Source of the DNA: Mixophyes australis
Lineage: Eukaryota > Chordata > Amphibia > Anura > Limnodynastidae
Direction: 5' to 3'
Assembly (NCBI GenBank): GCA_036250195.1
Contig: JAVHZZ010000001.1
Span: 377,314,707-377,378,706 of the forward strand
Length of the DNA stretch: 64,000 bases
Part shown: positions 44,301 to 56,822 of the stretch, piece by piece
Position numbering within the stretch: position 1 is the first letter of the stretch
Layout: every line of letters begins with the position of its first letter
Made by a program: the position numbers and the translations under genes
Notes under the pieces: model-generated
Databases searched by the model: none
What the model saw: only the letters and a program-made list of their open reading frames with translations
Told to the model about the DNA's origin: nothing

Positions 44301-44900
44301 GGCCACTCCTTTTAATATATTTATTAATGACCTTGGTTATGGTTTAGAGAGTAAAGTTTCCTTTTTTGCAGATGACACTAAACTCTGTAAGGTAATAAAA
44401 TCAGAGCAAGATGTAGCTTCTCTACAGAGGAATTTAAATAAACTGGAGGATTATGCGGCCAAATGGAATATGAGGTTTAACATAGATAAATGTAAGGTTA
44501 TGCATTTAGGGATCAAACACAAGCACGCAATCTATAAACTAAATAGGATTACTTTAGGGCAATCTATAATGGAAAGGATTTGGGAGTGCTCATAGACAGT
44601 AGAATTAGCAATAGTGCTCAATGTCAAGCAGCAACTGCAAGGGCAAATAAAGTATTGGCATGCATAAAAAGGGGCATAGGTGCAAGGAAGACAGTGTAAT
44701 TTTGCCACTGTATAAATCGTTGGTAAGACCTCATCTTGAATATGAAGTACAGTTCTGGGCACCACTCTATAAATAAGATATTTTGGAACTAGAAAGGGGC
44801 AACAAAATTGATAAAGGGAATGGAGTCATTAAGTTATGAGGAAAGGTTAGCCAGTTTAGGCATGTTTACTTTAGAAAAGAGGCGTCTAAGAGGAGATATG
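41391..44900 (+). pseudogene. CR1/L2 ORF2, copy 2
   Basis: Endonuclease part from 41391; 'SQLVEEPTRTILNLVITNN' reads continuously here (42917 onward) whereas copy 1 has a frame change at that point. 'GNSDHNMVSF' is present. The RT part 43670-44347 and 44257-44595 are as in copy 1 with the same frame change before 'FNIFINDL'. Shared breaks show it was inactive before duplication. Confidence 0.8.
41897..42885. mobile_element. Foldback element with 18-bp target duplication, copy 2
   Basis: ctgtacagctagaggaaa at 41897-41914 and 42868-42885. Arms are 41940-42140 and 42612-42812. The 6-base 'ctctac' at about 42341 is extra relative to copy 1. Otherwise the same as at 10394-11376. Confidence 0.75.
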
Positions 44901-44927
44901 ATTACTATGTACAAATACATTAACAGC

Positions 44928-45321
44928 ATGTGGCATTGTCATTGACATCATCATTTACACACCGAGACGAGGAGAGCTTCAGGTCTGTGTTATACCGCCA
45001 TCTTCAGTCTGGACAAGAGAGATTTTGCAAGTCAGACATGGAGCTACCTTAAATTTCAGATAAGTCTTCATTATCAATACCCATTCTAAGAGTTTTTAAT
45101 TGGTATTTTAAAATAAACTGTTTGTAAGATTTCACACACTTGTGGCAGTCTTTTGACTTGTGTTTATTTGTAGCGCAAGACGAGGAACTTGTCCACAGAT
45201 AAGCCTAATATTTTTTTATTAATGTACGCTGCTATTCAGTTGATTAAATCTGGCATTATTTAACATACTACACTATGAGCACCCCTTTCCTCAGTTGCAG
45301 TAATGATATATATACATAGAC

Positions 45322-45361
<40 letters not shown>

Positions 45362-45457
45362 TTCTAAATTTCCACTTCTACTATTAATATACAGTAGTGC
45401 TACAGAATTTAGATTATATAAATAAATGTTGTTGATGATGATAATAATGATGATATA
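44928..45457. other. Non-coding stretch with (TA)n, copy 2
   Basis: Counterpart of 13426-13961, with (TA)n at about 45324-45356. Nothing else recognised. Confidence 0.5.
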
Positions 45458-46026
45458 CAGTTGTTAGACAATGAATTAGGATTTTTTTTAGTTTCTTGTA
45501 ACGTTTTGATAAAATAATGGCAAATACACATAATTAGTACTTTATATAAACTTATATTTTTATTTAACAGCTTATTGGGCCACTCTTGGCTTTGATAACG
45601 GCCTTTACTCGGCGCGACATGCTCTCAATGTGTTTCTTAGATAACTCTTTGATTCTATCATCATTATGCCAAACCTGAATCAGTCGTTCAATCAGCTGTC
45701 ACTTCATTGTACAGACAATTTCACTGATTGAATCTTTCATCTCCATCCAAATGTTTTCAATTGGATTCATGTCTGGACTATTTCCAGGCCAGTTAAAACA
45801 GGGATGTAATTTCTACGAAGGTGCTCTAATACCACCTTTGCTGTATGGCATAGCGCCCCATATTACATGACTATACTATAGACTATATAGACTATAAATA
45901 GTGTAAATAAATATTATAAATAGACTATAAATCAGAACGTATTTACTATATATTAACTATTTTTGAGGTACAAACCTTAAAAATACACAAAAGTTAAAAA
46001 ATGTCTAATTCATTGTCCAACCACTG
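45458..46026 (-). mobile_element. Tc1/mariner element, internally deleted, copy 2
   Basis: Same ends and flanking TA (45456-45457, 46027-46028) as copy 1. The transposase fragment on the minus strand has 'MNPIENIWMEMKD' but a new stop (TGA at about 45701-45703, where copy 1 has an Arg codon). Confidence 0.85.
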
Positions 46027-46973
46027 TATATGATGCAGGTGCTGCTGTGCAAATGCGCATGCGTCAGGATAGGCATCTCCCAGCAAGCTCCACTACTGCT
46101 GTGGATAGTCCAGGGGAGGAGTAAGGCCAGCCCAGTGTATATGCCTGCTCAAAGGGAGAGACAAAGGCACAAAAACAGAGGGGCAGAGTCCTAGTGTTTG
46201 AAGAGATATCTGAGGGAGATGTCTGGAAAACAGAGAAGCTGAGGGAGGAAGATACCAAGTTTGTGAGAGGGGAGAAACCTGAGTTGTAGCAGACACAGAC
46301 AGTAGCAAAGCAGTAAGAGAGAGTGTCAGGATGAGAGCATAAATCTGATATGCTGAAATAGAATATTGGATGTCAGGACCCAAAATAAATCGTTGCATGA
46401 ATACCTAAATTAACCTGATCTTCAATTCAGATAAATGTGTGACCAAATTAGCCCAGGAGGAGGTAATTGAATTAGGTAAACGCTTTGTGCAGAGTTCAGC
46501 TTAAGATATGCAGATCACAGACATCCATTGTATTTGATCTTGTATTTCCCTAGCTAATGGACTTCCTTTCAATAGGGTTATAAACACAAACTAACCCCTA
46601 GGTGTAAATTGGAGAGCCAGATGCCTAGGTGAGGATCTTGGAGACTCTTGTATAAAACCTCTATGGTCTTTATGCCAGTATATAGAAATGTGAACTTGAA
46701 AGGAAATTAATAAATTTTTCATATTTTGGGAAATCTGGATGCCACTCTGTACTGAGGGGCAAACACCACAAAAGGGTCTTGAAATATAGATACCAACTAC
46801 ACAGGGAACGGCCATAGGCACATGTATTTCAGGATGAGATTGGATATTGCTGTAATGCCATTATGTTTGGTATTTAAACGTGCGGGAGAATATGACCGGT
46901 TTATTGAGGGGGGTGTTATTTCTCTGAGATATATCTGTGAAGAATTACCAACAGGTCAAAACTTAGGAATAGT
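46027..46973. other. Unclassified non-coding stretch, copy 2
   Basis: Counterpart of 14531-15477, no supported gene or repeat; the NRF1-like site is kept at about 46054. Confidence 0.4.
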
Positions 46974-47351
46974 TTGACCAAACCTGAGGTAACACCCAGA
47001 GGACATTTCCGCCCCTACATTAGCATTCACACTGCCCCTGTGAATGCCGTCCCATTTGATGTTGTTCCCACAAATGTTGTAGTAGTTACTGATCTTGGAT
47101 GGTTAAATTCTCAGTATGTTCCCGCAAATGTTGTTCCTACTATCTCTAATTCTGTTACACCGTGTGACTCAGCCCAGGTAGTATGGGATGATGCTGAACC
47201 TGTCAATGATGTGACTTTGTGTAAAGAACCTGAAATGTTCTGTGATCATTTTGCATCTGGTGCTGTGCTAGTGAAATGTGATGATGAGAAGCTGATAAGT
47301 GCCAGTGTGGGACAGTATATTGGGGTCCTATTGCCCATAACCAATAGGTAG
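46974..47351 (+). CDS. Unidentified open frame, 125 codons, copy 2
   Basis: Same as 15478-15885 except one W to C change ('KCDDEK') and a stop after 'LPITNR'. The two copies differ so little that no conclusion about selection is possible. Confidence 0.2.
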   Translation: MTKPEVTPRGHFRPYISIHTAPVNAVPFDVVPTNVVVVTDLGWLNSQYVPANVVPTISNSVTPCDSAQVVWDDAEPVNDVTLCKEPEMFCDHFASGAVLVKCDDEKLISASVGQYIGVLLPITNR

Positions 47352-47750
47352 TGGCTGTACCTGAAGTGTCTAGGGGTGTGAGAGCGCTGTGTTTGGGGGC
47401 GATTCCGTAGGTCTTAAACCCGTGTGATAGGTGAGAGAGACTGCGGGCTGAAATCGTGTGTGACCTCATACAGCAAACACCCCGAAGTCACGGCAGATAG
47501 GAGCGTGTTCGTGACAGAGAGATACTGTAAAGAGAGAAAAAACAGGAGTCTGAAGCTGCCATTTAAGACAGAGTGGAAAACTGCAGCCATTGAAGGGAAG
47601 TTCAAACCATGAGCTATGTTGTGAAGCAATTGCAGATAATGTACTTATATTGCATATTTGCTGGTGGATTGAAATACTACTGAACAAATTAGAGATAGTG
47701 TGGGGAGCAGGGCTGCCATCAGAAACTGTGCGGGCCAGTACTAATTAATC
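47352..47750. other. Non-coding stretch, copy 2 of 15886-16250
   Basis: The TATAAAA box of copy 1 reads CTTAAAC here. Nothing else recognised. Confidence 0.3.
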
Positions 47751-48112
47751 TGGTGGGCCCCCCCCCCCTTGGTCCAGTACTAATTAATCTGGTGGGCCCC
47801 CCCTTGGTCCATTACTAATTAATCTGGTGGGGCCCCCCCTCCCCATACATGTCCCCTCCTCCCCATTAATATGCACCCCTCCATCTTCGCCATACATGCG
47901 CCCCCTATCCCTCATCACAGTACATTCCCCCTCACTCCCTCATCACAGTAAATGTCCCCCTCTCCACCCCACAGTTAATGTCCCCCTCTCTCCCCCCACG
48001 GTTAATGTCCCCCTCTCTCCCCCCCAATCACAGTTAAGGTCCCTGTCTTCCCCCACAGTTAATGTCCCCCTCTCCCCCCCCCCCCATGGTTAATGTCCCC
48101 CTCTACTATTCA
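47751..48112. repeat. Poly(C) runs and C-rich minisatellite, copy 2
   Basis: Same units as 16251-16616 with shorter C runs in the first part (about 12 and 7 C instead of about 18 and 13). Confidence 0.85.
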
Positions 48113-48280
48113 ACCACTCAGAGCAGAGAGAACAGTCTATATACTACAATACTGAAATCTGAGAATTTCTTACTGTATTCCAGTCCATTGCCTGGGAAGA
48201 AATTTATTTTTCAATTAATTACTGAGACCTAGATCATATTTGTATTGGCAAAAAAACACATTAGATACTGACTATGGTTC

Positions 48281-49340
48281 TATAGAAACCTGCTGTACAT
48301 CTATTGCAAGGGCAGAAGCCGCTGTATTGCTATGAACTTTAATGGTGACCCCGCCCCTTAAAAAAGTCAGTCTGCTGTGACAGAATAGCTGCAAACCCAC
48401 AGAATAGCACAGAGCCGCTGATGACACTCACAGATTCAGTGCAACGGTGCAGAGAAGAGACATATAACTGTTCTGCTTAGGGGATGGTTTATATTTCAGG
48501 CTATATACTCATCAGTGTTTTTCTGTAACTGCTGTTTCAGGAATAGATTTTTCATTTCAAATACTCTTTCTGGTTACATTCCATACATATCATTACATTG
48601 CATGCAGTGTGTGTTATATAAGACTTCTAGTACTCTAGACTTTGAATGCTTATTAGTCATCATTAATCCCCATTTTAGTTGGTCCAGAATATTTTATAGA
48701 GTTAGCATGAGTGCTGGAAATTAAAAGGTGATTAATGTCGTTTAACTGAGAAAACAGTTTTGTGCAAAGCTAAATTTTGAAGGTAAATGTGCCTGCTAAA
48801 AAGGGATCATGGCATTGCACAATTTTTTGGGCCAAGTGTGCTCTGTACATTTATTTTTTACCTTCAATTATACATTGTCATTGGGAAGCTACCCCACTTG
48901 TTTGAACATTAAAAGCCAATTTACCATGAATTTCAAATATAATGCCATACTCCTCTTTGCATAGAGTTATGCCTTCAAATTTTAATAGGAGTCATTTTTT
49001 TTTTTTACACAGAAATGAAGCAGTACGACCTTTGATTACACCCATCCCAATGCATCATGGCGGGTGTCTAGGTGTAATCCTGGGATCCCACTGCACGATA
49101 GGGACATGAGTTGAGAGCTTGAGTTTGGAAATGGAGAGTGGTAAGTCTGCAATAAAGTGCAATGTCAGTTTTTATCTGGCTAACCTCACTTTTTGGTAAG
49201 GGGGACATTTATATTTTCATTAGCGATCCATTATACCACAGCATAGTAAGAATAGACTTACACTGGCCCTTTTTCTTTTATAACTAATCCACATCTACAT
49301 CTAGAAGTTGTTGTATTTATTAATATTTTTACCTGCTTTG
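48281..49340. repeat. Old ~1-kb block, first occurrence in unit 2
   Basis: Counterpart of 16792-17850 and diverged partner of 57588-58462. The poly-T at about 48998 and several bases differ from copy 1. Confidence 0.85.
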
Positions 49341-49928
49341 ACTTAAAAAAATGTGTACCTGTATGTCACCTACTTTAAGGTCATTCTCTTTAAATGACCG
49401 GCACTGTTGGAAATGGGAGTGTTGTATTGCTTAATGGGAAATATATGCATAGGTATTGCAAGTGCTATAAAATGGTTAACAGTTGATGTTCAACCATGAA
49501 ATGACTCCCGAAACAATAACTAAAATCTTACAATTAAGTAAAGGACACAGACACCAGAGTTTGTCAAATTAGAAGTCAAGTTTATTAACATGAGGAAACA
49601 TAAGGTGGAGGAGAAAGCATAAGCAGGTTAGAACCAATTCCCATTTTATCACAACGAGTGTCACTTACCATTTCGATATAAACAAAATGGGGTACATTTT
49701 CCTCCCAAGGGCGCACCCTTACAACAACTGGGTATCCATAAACTCTAGGCCTTAGAGGACTTCAGAGCTGACAGAAAGCAACAAACAAACCTGCTCCCGA
49801 GGGTGCCTGTAACTGAAACCAAAGCCTGACACTTCCAAGTAATACAGACTCTTCAGCTAAATAACATAACTAATTTGTGCCCATCAGGTACTGGCCTCTG
49901 GCTGCTAATGCTTTCCCGCCACACCCGG
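49341..49928. other. Unclassified non-coding stretch, copy 2
   Basis: Counterpart of 17851-18441. No gene is supported; one of the few differences removes the short minus-strand open stretch seen in copy 1. Confidence 0.4.
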
Positions 49929-51394
49929 GGGTAAATGTATCAAGGTCCGATTACAGTATTATGGATTTTCCAACGCTGTTGTGGGAAACCCCTAATACTA
50001 TAAATAGACCCCGCGCAAGAGCTAAGTTCATTGCGTATCGGAGCTTCTACAGTGTATAAGCTGTTTGCGGCGTCTGTCATATTTTTTTATTTTTTGCAAG
50101 CAAGCATGTTCCGGATTGGATTTTACAAATATGGGGCCCTTCTGGCTGAAGATAAGAAAACTGCAATCAAATAGGGGGCCCTCCTGGTAAGAAGAACAGA
50201 AGAATTTTCCAAGCATGGACTATTGGATACAAATTTATTTGGGATATTTGCAAGCCGGACTATTGGAATTACAAATTTATTTGGGACATGGTCAAGCAGG
50301 GACCTTGGATACAATTATATTTGGGACATTACAAGCCGGACTTTGGATACAAATTTGTTTGGGACTTGGTTTACAAATATTTTAGGATTAAAAGCTGCTG
50401 ACGACAGATGAAAACATCACTGGTGAGCATATTAGGGATTTATTATTTTTAATAACATTATGTGGTGTAAATGAGGTTGTTAAGTGTCTTTATTGGGGTT
50501 TGAATGAGGGAGTTGTGGTTTTTTAAACTTTTTATTTTGTGGAACTACATGTGTCAGCAAGCCATGGATGTCAGGGCATGTTGGCACTTGTGGTTCTCCA
50601 AGTGCCAACATGCCCTGGCTGCCATGGGTATGCTGGTGCTTGTAGTTATACAAGCATCAGCATGCCCACAGTTTATGGCACCCTGGCTGGCTGGGACTTG
50701 TAGTTCCACAAAACAAAATGGCGTCTGTTCATTTTTTTACATTTATATCTCCATTATAACCGTACACCTACTGCCCAGGGGTGTGGGAAGAGCCCTAATG
50801 CTTTCAGCACTGGGCTGGTTGTCCCTAGAGGACCCCACTCCCTTGGAATCCAACCCATTGCTAAACAGCCTGGGGTTGGTTGTCATTATGGCACCCCTGT
50901 GTGTGTCCCCTTGCTATAGTGCCACCCACCCCAGGCTAGTTTGCCTAGTGCTGTTTGTATAAAAAAAAAAAAGGGGGGGGTCTTACGCAGTAGGCTGGCA
51001 GCACTAGGGTTAAAAAGTGCTCGGGCTGGGGGACCCCACACTTTTTTTTTTTTACTTTTATCTATTTTTAACACTTTTGACAGCCGTCGGACCTCCAGCT
51101 CTATAGGCAGGAACAATGCAACACTGATATGTTTACTAAACACGCTGCTAGGATGCAGCGTGTTGTATCTGGTGATTTTTAAAGCAAAGCAAGAGTTTGC
51201 TTAATCGCAGCTTCATACATTTGAGACTTGTATAGCCAGAGTGGCAAACAGTCGGTAGTTTTTGGAAATAGCGATTTTGACAGAAACACATCTCTGGCAA
51301 TTTTATATGAAATCTCAGGTTCATACATCTGCGAGTTTGAACTCTCCAGAGAAAATCGCTGGATTTGCAAAATCGCACCTTGATACATTTACCC
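49929..51394. mobile_element. Element with 22-bp terminal inverted repeats, copy 2
   Basis: Same ends as 18442-19962. It holds the degenerate ~50-bp minisatellite (about 50215-50375) and the perfect hairpin (50572-50617). About 27 bases near 50501 and about 31 near 50983 are missing. Confidence 0.55.
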
Positions 51395-51430
51395 ACAGGT
51401 GTTGTAAGGGACCAAGGCCTGTCACCATAC

Positions 51431-51990
51431 TTAACAAAACCTCCTCAAACTCTCATAAACATGCTCAACAAACATGACTAGACCTTCTTCCGTCAAGTGC
51501 TCATCATCGAGCCTAAAAAAATGCGGAAAGCTCAATCCGTATATCACCGATGGACCGCACAAATGGGAAACAACTGAATTTACCATTCTCTGCATCTTTT
51601 CCACCACTCTAACAGCAAAAAAAATCCAGCAAACCAGTTCAGAAATAATATAAGTCCAGCAGATAAAAAAATATGAGGTCATCTGGATACCAAGCTGCCA
51701 TATGAGCTTTAATTCTCAAAATCAGACCAATCGAAGTGCTATGCCCAAAATCATTACCTCATAAATGAATGACAACACAATGAGGGGCACCTCTCTTAGC
51801 TATTTCCTTATGAAAGAGAGCCTGAAAACCAGATCAAAGCAGACCCCTCTGCCCCAACCAGACAGGAAAGAAGTGCCCTCTGCCAAATGAAAAAAAGCAG
51901 CCAAATGCACAAGAGAATGGCCAATCACCCATATCTCAATTGGCTCCATTGACCGTAGCCGAAACGTCACAACCCGATAATTAGAGCAGA
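51431..51990 (-). pseudogene. SGNH-hydrolase-like relic, copy 2
   Basis: One base fewer in the poly-A near 51890 keeps 'GHSLVHLAAFFHLAEGTSF' in one frame, whereas copy 1 is shifted there. The GND block still follows a stop (about 51750), and 'LDDEHLTEEGL' is at about 51500. The shared stop means the frame was dead before the duplication. Confidence 0.55.
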
Positions 51991-52670
51991 TGGAAAAACC
52001 AACAGCAAAAAGGGGCATGGAACATAAATGGGAACAATCCACCCAAGTGGCCAGAGAGGAGAACAAGAAGGTATAAAAAAAAAGAGAGCTGAGAATCAGC
52101 AAGAGAAAAAACAGCCAGAGAGAGAGCGAGAGAGAGGAACGGGTAACACAGACGAAGGTAAAAACCACATAAAACCTCAGGAGCCAATAGCCAATCAGGC
52201 TCCCATATTTGAGGAACAATTAGGTAAAATCCCTTCGCGCCCTGCATACAAACGCAACAAGCGACCGAAGTCCTGTGTCACCAGAAGCCAAAAAAAGGAG
52301 AGAGAGAAAAGCAGAAGACCATGAAATCATGTCAGTAGAGAAGGCTGAACATACCATACCTTACCGTGTTTCCCCAATAATTAGGATAATTAGACCTACC
52401 CAGATAATAAGACCTACCCCTACTTTAACTGTACGTTCCAAATTAAGCCCTACCCTGAAAGTAAGCCCTACCTAAATCCCCATTTTGTCCCGTCCATGCG
52501 CTTCAATCCAATGCCCCCAGCTCCGCCCCCCCCGCATGAAATGGATGCCACTGTTAAACATTTAACAGTGGCATTCAATCACAGCTGCAGCACTTACTGT
52601 CTCCCTGTGCATGCCAGCGCCATTTACAGCAGCACCGTGGAGGTGAGAACCAAGAGGGAGGAAAGTATTA

Positions 52671-53094
52671 AAAAGCAGGACTGAGGGGCATGATGTTGGA
52701 AAAAGCAGGACTGAGGGGACATGATGTTGGAAAAAGCAGGACTGAGGGGGCATGATGTTGGAAAAAGCAGGACTGAGGGGCATGATGTTGGAAAAAGCAG
52801 GACTGAGGGGCATGATGTTGGAAAAAGCAGGACTGAGGGAGCATGATGTGGGAAAAAGCAGGACTGAGGGAGCATGATGTGGAAAAAAGCAGGACTGAGG
52901 GGCATGATGTTGGAAAAAGCAGGACTGAGGGGGCATGATGTTGGAAAAAGCAGGACTGAGGGGCATGATGTTGGAAAAAGCAGGACTGAGGGAGCATGAT
53001 GTGGAAAAAAGCAGGACTGAGGGGCATGATGTTGGAAAAAGAAGGACTGAGGGAGCATGATGTGGGAAAAAGCAGGACTGAGGGGGCATAACAG
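52671..53094. repeat. 30-bp minisatellite in the pogo element, copy 2
   Basis: About 14 units; the order of the ggcatg / ggacatg / gagcatgatgtgg variants differs from copy 1, with a three-unit block apparently repeated. Long low-complexity minus-strand open frames here are a by-product. Confidence 0.9.
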
Positions 53095-53136
53095 TCATCA
53101 TTTTATTTCTTATCCTGTCTGTTTTGACCCCCAGAC

Positions 53137-54423
53137 ATGAGTGCAAAAAGGAAGAGCTATACCGTTGAGCATAAGAAAGCAATTGTGGAGGACTCACAGG
53201 GCAAGAATCTTTCAGCTTTCTGTAAAGAAAAGATGTTGGATCTCTGAATGGTCCGAAAATGGCGAGCGGAGTACAATAAGCTCAGTCAACAGGTGGATGA
53301 GGAAAAAGCTAAGAAGCGTAGGTCTGGATCAGGTCGGAAACCCTTATATCCTGAGCTGGAAGACATCATTGGTGAATGGATTGCTGACAGGAGAACAAAG
53401 GCGTTGGATGTGCGCAGGGCTGATATGCAAGCATTTGCCCTTGCAATGGCACCACAGTTCGAAATGGTCCCAGAAGGATTCAAAGCATCACAACTCTGGT
53501 TGGACGGTTTCCTTCAGCGATATGAATTGTCTCTAGAAGATCAACAACACTGTTTAAGCTGGAAGATGCTGAAGTTATTAAACGTGCACTTGCATTCAAG
53601 TCCTTTGTTGATGGGATCGACTTTTCTAAATACTAAACCTGCAATATGATTGCTATGGATGAAACTGCAATGTTTATGGGTCAAGGATCTTAAACGACAG
53701 TTATTCACAGGGGTGCCATGTCAATCTACATTCCCACCACTGGCTACGAAAATGCACGGGTTACCTGTGTTTTGGCAATTCGTCTGGATGGAAAGAAATT
53801 CACACCTCTACTCATCAGTATGGGCAAGAAAGATAAGATTGAACGTGTTTCAGGCATTTATGTTCTTGAAACCGGTGCACACAAGCAGTTATAAGGAAGT
53901 GGCTGGATTTAATGCTGCCATTTGTTTTGCAAGGTGACCAAAGAGGTCTGCTAGTCTGGGATTCAGCCAGCACTCACCACGCTACAGACATGAAGATCTT
54001 CCTTACAGAGAGAAGAATAGATCAAGTAATGATTCCCGCAGGAATGACTGCCTATCTCCAGACTCTTGATATTGCAATAAACAAGCCATTTAAGGACCAT
54101 TTGTGCGTGGAAGTCAATGACTACATTGAAAATAGAATGGAAAGAAATCAACGTGAAAACTTTGTGAAGCCCCGTCTGCAATAGATCGTGATTAAGTGAA
54201 GAAGTCATGGGATAAAATTACTGATAGCTGTGTCGCCAATGCACTACGAGCAGGCTACCTGGACAAGACATGCTCATTTAAGGAGAGCTATATTGCTGGA
54301 CATGACAGATTGGGTCCACTTCTTCTGCAGGAAATGGAAGTGCAAGAAATCCAGACCGGAATTCGGGGTATGGACACTTATGATGATGTTGTTGAAGAAG
54401 ATGACATGACCATTTTTAAATAA
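53137..54423 (+). pseudogene. pogo-type transposase, copy 2
   Basis: Same layout as copy 1. The TGA after 'KEKMLDL' is shared. The TAA of copy 1 at 21886 is a Tyr codon here ('GRKPLYPELEDIIGEW'), so the DNA-binding part reads on from 53248. A frame change within 'YELSLEDQQHC' (about 53535) is particular to this copy. Confidence 0.85.
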
Positions 54424-54572
54424 AGGTAGGTTTTTTTGTTCACACTTAGCTGTTTATTGAAATGGCTGTCAATGTTAATTAAAATAAGACCTACCCCGAA
54501 AATAAGCCCTATACTTTTTTTTCGCCCTTCAAAAAAAATAAGCCAGTGTCTTATTATCGGGGAAACACGGTA

Positions 54573-56510
54573 CCACAAAGAAGAGGGTAGACTTGTGAAG
54601 ACTCTCCTCTGGGACACGTTGAATGGATAAATGCATTATGTACCATGGAGAAGATAGCTACAGCTGAGGTACCTAAGAGAGAAAAAGGTACTATGGAGAT
54701 TGCAGCTGGTGGGTGGTGGATGTCATTACCCTCTGAATAGGAGCCAAGAGCCACAGCAGAGGTGCCCAATGATTGGGAGACTCCAGCAGCTGCAGAGTAA
54801 GAGACTCCTTGGAAGCTGCTGTTGGTGAGAAAGATGACCACCTGGATTGGGTCCTTTGTAAGAGGACACTATCAAAAAGCTTGCAGCAGATGCAGTACCA
54901 ATGCAGTACCAAAGTGCTGGTAATCAACCATTGGACTCAGCCGTCGAGAATAAGAAGTTAGTTGTAGGACCAAAACAGAAAAAATAAGAAGTAAATGTGG
55001 AAGATTGTCTCCAATGTGCCCCTGAAGCTGTGCCTGCAGAAGATAGCACTGGAACAAAGCAACAGTAGAAGAAAAAAAGAGGATTCTACTTACCAAATGA
55101 CCAATCAAGCACAAGTAAGTCTATGCTCTCTGCACTGCTCCCTGGTATTTGTGACAGAGAATTTGAACAGATTTACTGTTAGCCAATCAATGGTCAGGAC
55201 TGACAGTCAATCAAGGCTCACCGTTGACCATTCAAAATTCCTGACACAGGAAGAAGCAAAAAGATGCCAAAGAATGAAGAATGATCCTCTTCAATCAAGT
55301 GAAGGAGTCCATCACAGACTGAAGAGGACAGAGACTCTTCAATCAAGTGAAGCCAAAGGCTGGATGGACTGTAAGCCCATAGAGAAGTTAGCTGAGCACA
55401 AGATGGAATGGGTTATGGTGAAAAAGTGAGGAATCCCTACAAAGACAATTGATACAAGACTGTGAGGATAATTGATACACCACATGTGGAGGTCTTCTCT
55501 GGATTCCTCATTGGCCGCATTGTGAATAGGTAAGACTTGTGCCTGTTGTCTTCCAGGACCTTTTACATTTGGCAAAAATCAGCAGGATCACAATCGTCAA
55601 CCTGGGGATCATTCGGAATACAAGGGATCCAACCTAGTGATAATGATGGAGGAGGTGAACACATGCCTGTAGAGAACATCACAGCGGCAAGAAAAGGAGA
55701 ACAATCGTGTGCGATGGCAGGAGCTGAAAGAAGTGCACTGTTGAAAGTTTCAGCAGCCAGGAGACTTCCCACACCACTGTCTGAAGGTAAAAGAAATCAT
55801 AGAAGAGTGGTCTCCCAATGCCCTGGAATATGGAGGACATGATTGCCAGAGCCTGCTGGACTGGATTACAGGTGATCCTCCATCTGGAGAAGATTTCCAG
55901 CAAGGATACCTGCATGTGCAGGAGGCAGAGAATGGGGGATGGAAGATGTCGGATACAGTCGACAACTGGTCGAAGTCCGAGGAGAAGGTAGTTTCTGAAG
56001 AAGTAGGTAGACCTGTGAAAACCCTCCACTGTAACACACTGTATGTGTGGACATGTAAAGATGCCAGCCTGGTGGTGCCTGAGAAGATGGACGGAATAGA
56101 TACACCGGAGGAGGTAGCTGCTGCAGAAGTAACAGAGAGAGCTGAAGGTACTCTGGATAGTGCAGCTGATGAGTGGTGGATTTTGGCAAGAGCCACAGAA
56201 GAGGTGCCCAATGATTGTGAAGTTCTGGCAAATGCTAATAAGGAAACCTCCTGGGTACCTGCTCTTGGCTAGGAAGATGACGGCCTGGAGAGGGTCCTGT
56301 GTGACAGGGCATTATCTAACAGGCTTAGTCAGATGCAGTATGGATGTGCCAGTGATTTCAGCCATCAAGATTATGTTAGTTGTGTTAGTTCAGTCTGCAG
56401 CAAACTCCTCCAATTGATTGAAGAGGGTAATGCTTCTTCTTTCTCACACTCAGGCGATTTCCTACTTCTTCCTGCTTATCCTGCAATGGGTTACTCAGAC
56501 CAGTGAAGGA
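54573..56510 (+). pseudogene. Coding-like diverged tandem region, copy 2
   Basis: Same pair of related blocks (from about 54577 and 55989). The 240-codon frame of copy 1 is split here by an indel near 55700 ('ggagaacaatcgtgtgcgatgg') and a following shift. Confidence 0.4.
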
Positions 56511-56822
56511 GGTGAGGCCTATCGACATGGCGAGCTGCGAATGGCTCACTGATGCGTCAAATTCAAACGGCTGTCAGAGATTCGGGATCGGCTGGCCATC
56601 CTGGCATTAATTGATTGATTGGCATTGAATCTGTATAGGTTCAGGCACAGCTCCAGCAAATTATCTAAAAACGTAACAATTCATGTAAATTGGAAAAATA
56701 TGAATTTGCATAAAAAAAAGTTTATCTGCAAAAAATAAAGTAATGGAATATACAGATTGAAGGCAAGGACAAGTCATCAGATAAACTGGCCACCAGGATC
56801 CTCAATGCGTTAAATTAATAAG
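56511..56822. other. Non-coding stretch, copy 2 of 25051-25356
   Basis: Possible 3' UTR of the minus-strand exon candidate. Nothing else is recognised. Confidence 0.35.

Larger units (their letters stand above)
40899..44927 (+). mobile_element. CR1/L2-type LINE, copy 2
   Basis: Same borders and the same foldback insert (41915-42867) as copy 1. SGNH block III 'VHVGTND' is at about 40950, endonuclease 'MGDFNYSDIDW' at about 41850, RT 'YLDFAKAFDTVPH' at about 44103 and 'FADDTKL' at about 44365. One extra A near 43500 ('gattaaaaaaagat') splits the frame that is continuous in copy 1. About 12 bases near 41176 and about 11 near 44797 are missing. Confidence 0.85.
52364..54570 (+). mobile_element. 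pogo/Tigger-type DNA transposon, copy 2
   Basis: Same inverted ends, with one change in the left end (ccccaataat), and TA on both sides (52362-52363, 54571-54572). It contains the 30-bp minisatellite with about 14 units (about 52671-53094). Confidence 0.85.
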
